Below, piece after piece: positions 6,381 through 7,012 of a stretch of DNA of 7,012 bases. A program made the position numbers and the translations under genes. The number at the start of each line of letters is the position of its first letter. Position 1 is the first letter of the stretch. The notes under the pieces were generated by a model, which did no database searches, was not told the origin of the DNA, and worked only from the letters and a program-made list of their open reading frames with translations. Where the stretch lies: assembly GCA_002342785.1 (NCBI GenBank), contig DDQV01000079.1:1-7012 (forward strand), in the 5' to 3' direction. Source of the DNA: Fusobacteriaceae bacterium UBA2433 (GTDB taxonomy: Bacteria > Fusobacteriota > Fusobacteriia > Fusobacteriales > Fusobacteriaceae).

Positions 6381-6695
6381 TTAAAAACAATTATTAAAAT
6401 TTGATCTTCTAATTTCTATTCCTTTTTCTTCATATATTAATTTAATCAAATATTTTTCATCTGTATAAAATAATATTTTTTTATTTTTGGAATGTCTTTT
6501 TATAAAATATTCAACTTTACAAGCTTGAGATTTAGTGTCCATCTCCCATAAAGAAAAAAGTTTAAAAGGTCCTCTTCCTCTGGTATATTTAGCTCCTTCT
6601 CCATCCTTGTGAGCTTCTATTCTTTTTTTTACATCATTTGTCATTCCAGTATAAACACTGCCATCTCCACACCCTAACATATATACATAATACAT
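6381..6695 (-). CDS. Small single-domain GIY-YIG endonuclease-like protein (UPF0213/YhbQ type)
   Basis: This 104-residue protein is a GIY-YIG nuclease-fold domain with almost nothing else attached. The order is YYVYML (2-7), DGSVYTGMTND (11-21), conserved Arg25 and His29 in RIEAH, GAKYTRGRGP (34-43) and Glu62 in KVEYFIKR, the usual metal-binding glutamate. All expected active-site positions are present, so the nuclease is probably competent, although the cellular role of this family is poorly known. The frame could extend to a TTG at 6756-6758, but I place the start at the ATG at 6693-6695. The GIY motif begins there as in relatives, AGAGGT (6703-6708) stands 7 nt upstream, and the TTG falls at the predicted transcription start without a ribosome site. 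Downstream it shares the terminator of the ABC operon. Confidence 0.88.
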   Translation of the reverse strand: MYYVYMLGCGDGSVYTGMTNDVKKRIEAHKDGEGAKYTRGRGPFKLFSLWEMDTKSQACKVEYFIKRHSKNKKILFYTDEKYLIKLIYEEKGIEIRRSNFNNCF

Positions 6696-6762
6696 TTTAT
6701 ACACCTCTATTTCTACAAGACCAACACTACTTAAATTTTTCTTTTTTTTTACTTCCAAATAA

Positions 6763-6792
6763 AGTATAATATAATTCTATACTAATTGTAAA
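6763..6792 (-). promoter_or_regulatory. Predicted promoter of the GIY-YIG gene
   Basis: On the minus strand a -35 box TTTACA (6787-6792), an 18-nt spacer and a -10 box TATACT (6763-6768) predict a start near 6756, about 60 nt before the chosen ATG. The same short region lies in front of the divergent gene at 6828, whose own promoter I could not assign with confidence (TATAAT-like boxes at 6765 and 6778 lack a good -35). Confidence 0.6.
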
Positions 6793-6827
6793 GATTTAGG
6801 TTTATTGTATTTTACTAGGAGGATTTT

Positions 6828-7012
6828 ATGGATGAATTTAGCTGTGGAAGGCTGAAAAAAGCTAAAAATTTAACACTCATATTTACCTTTGTTATTTTGA
6901 GTATTTTTATTTATTTTGTTATTATTGATAAAGCAAATATTATTATTGGATTAACAAATATAGTTACATCTCCTTCAACTTTAATAACAGATTTTTTAGT
7001 TATTGGCGGGGT
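6828..7012 (+). CDS. N-terminal fragment of a membrane protein, probably DUF1576 family (runs off the window)
   Basis: Sixty-one full codons are visible before the window ends. The ATG follows a perfect AGGAGG (6817-6822) by 5 nt. The protein begins MDEFSCGRLKKAKN, continues with a strongly hydrophobic segment (LTLIFTFVILSIFIYFVII, about residues 15-33), then DKANIIIGLTNIVTSPS and LITDFLVIGG. The positive stretch before the first membrane segment suggests an N-terminus inside the cell. The 'ITSP..LITD...IGG' arrangement is one I associate with DUF1576, a family of multi-span membrane proteins of unknown function found in Fusobacteria and Firmicutes. That link is from memory and only the first part of the protein is available. 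Confidence 0.65.
   Translation, partial: MDEFSCGRLKKAKNLTLIFTFVILSIFIYFVIIDKANIIIGLTNIVTSPSTLITDFLVIGG

Noticed and set aside
6786..6813. Plus-strand promoter TTGTAA / TATTTT for the gene at 6828
   Set aside because: The transcript would begin at about 6820, inside the ribosome binding site, so it could not support normal initiation.

Overview
The window is very AT-rich, with tracts of A and T, strong AGGAG-type ribosome binding sites and bacterial gene density on its right-hand two thirds. The solute-binding protein has a plain signal peptide and no lipobox cysteine, which points to a periplasm and so to a low-GC organism with an outer membrane. Together with a last gene that resembles the DUF1576 membrane family, this suggests a member of the Fusobacteriota (inference; no marker gene is present to prove it).

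Left end (1-233): a complete class II tRNA-Leu(UAA) on the minus strand. It has its own near-consensus promoter with an A/T-rich upstream tract, and a 5' leader of about 70 nt that is unusually GC-rich for this window.

Positions 234-1629 hold no intact gene. They contain the wreck of an IS605-type insertion sequence: the C-terminal part of tnpB on the minus strand and most of tnpA on the plus strand, head to head, with the N-terminal part of tnpB gone and several stop codons in each frame. Further right are three imperfect direct repeats spaced exactly 21 bp apart, which resemble the end of an IS21-type element, and a perfect 22-bp palindrome downstream of the helicase gene.

Positions 1630-3771 (minus) encode a complete 713-residue UvrD-like superfamily 1 helicase with all core motifs. 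It stands alone and is divergent from the next operon.

Positions 4043-6332 (plus) form a three-gene polar amino acid ABC importer operon: periplasmic binding protein, membrane permease and ATPase, with a 3-nt gap and then an 11-nt overlap. The order follows the path of the substrate: capture in the periplasm, passage through a permease dimer, power from the ATPase. A long perfect hairpin ends the operon and can also end the convergent gene on its right.

Positions 6381-6695 (minus) encode a small single-domain GIY-YIG protein whose true start is probably an internal ATG, because the longer reading frame begins with TTG at the predicted transcription start. Positions 6828-7012 (plus) hold the start of a membrane protein gene cut by the window edge.

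I found no CRISPR array, no rRNA and no clear new multi-gene system. The least explained DNA is the eroded stretch from about 988 to 1629 and the GC-rich tRNA leader.
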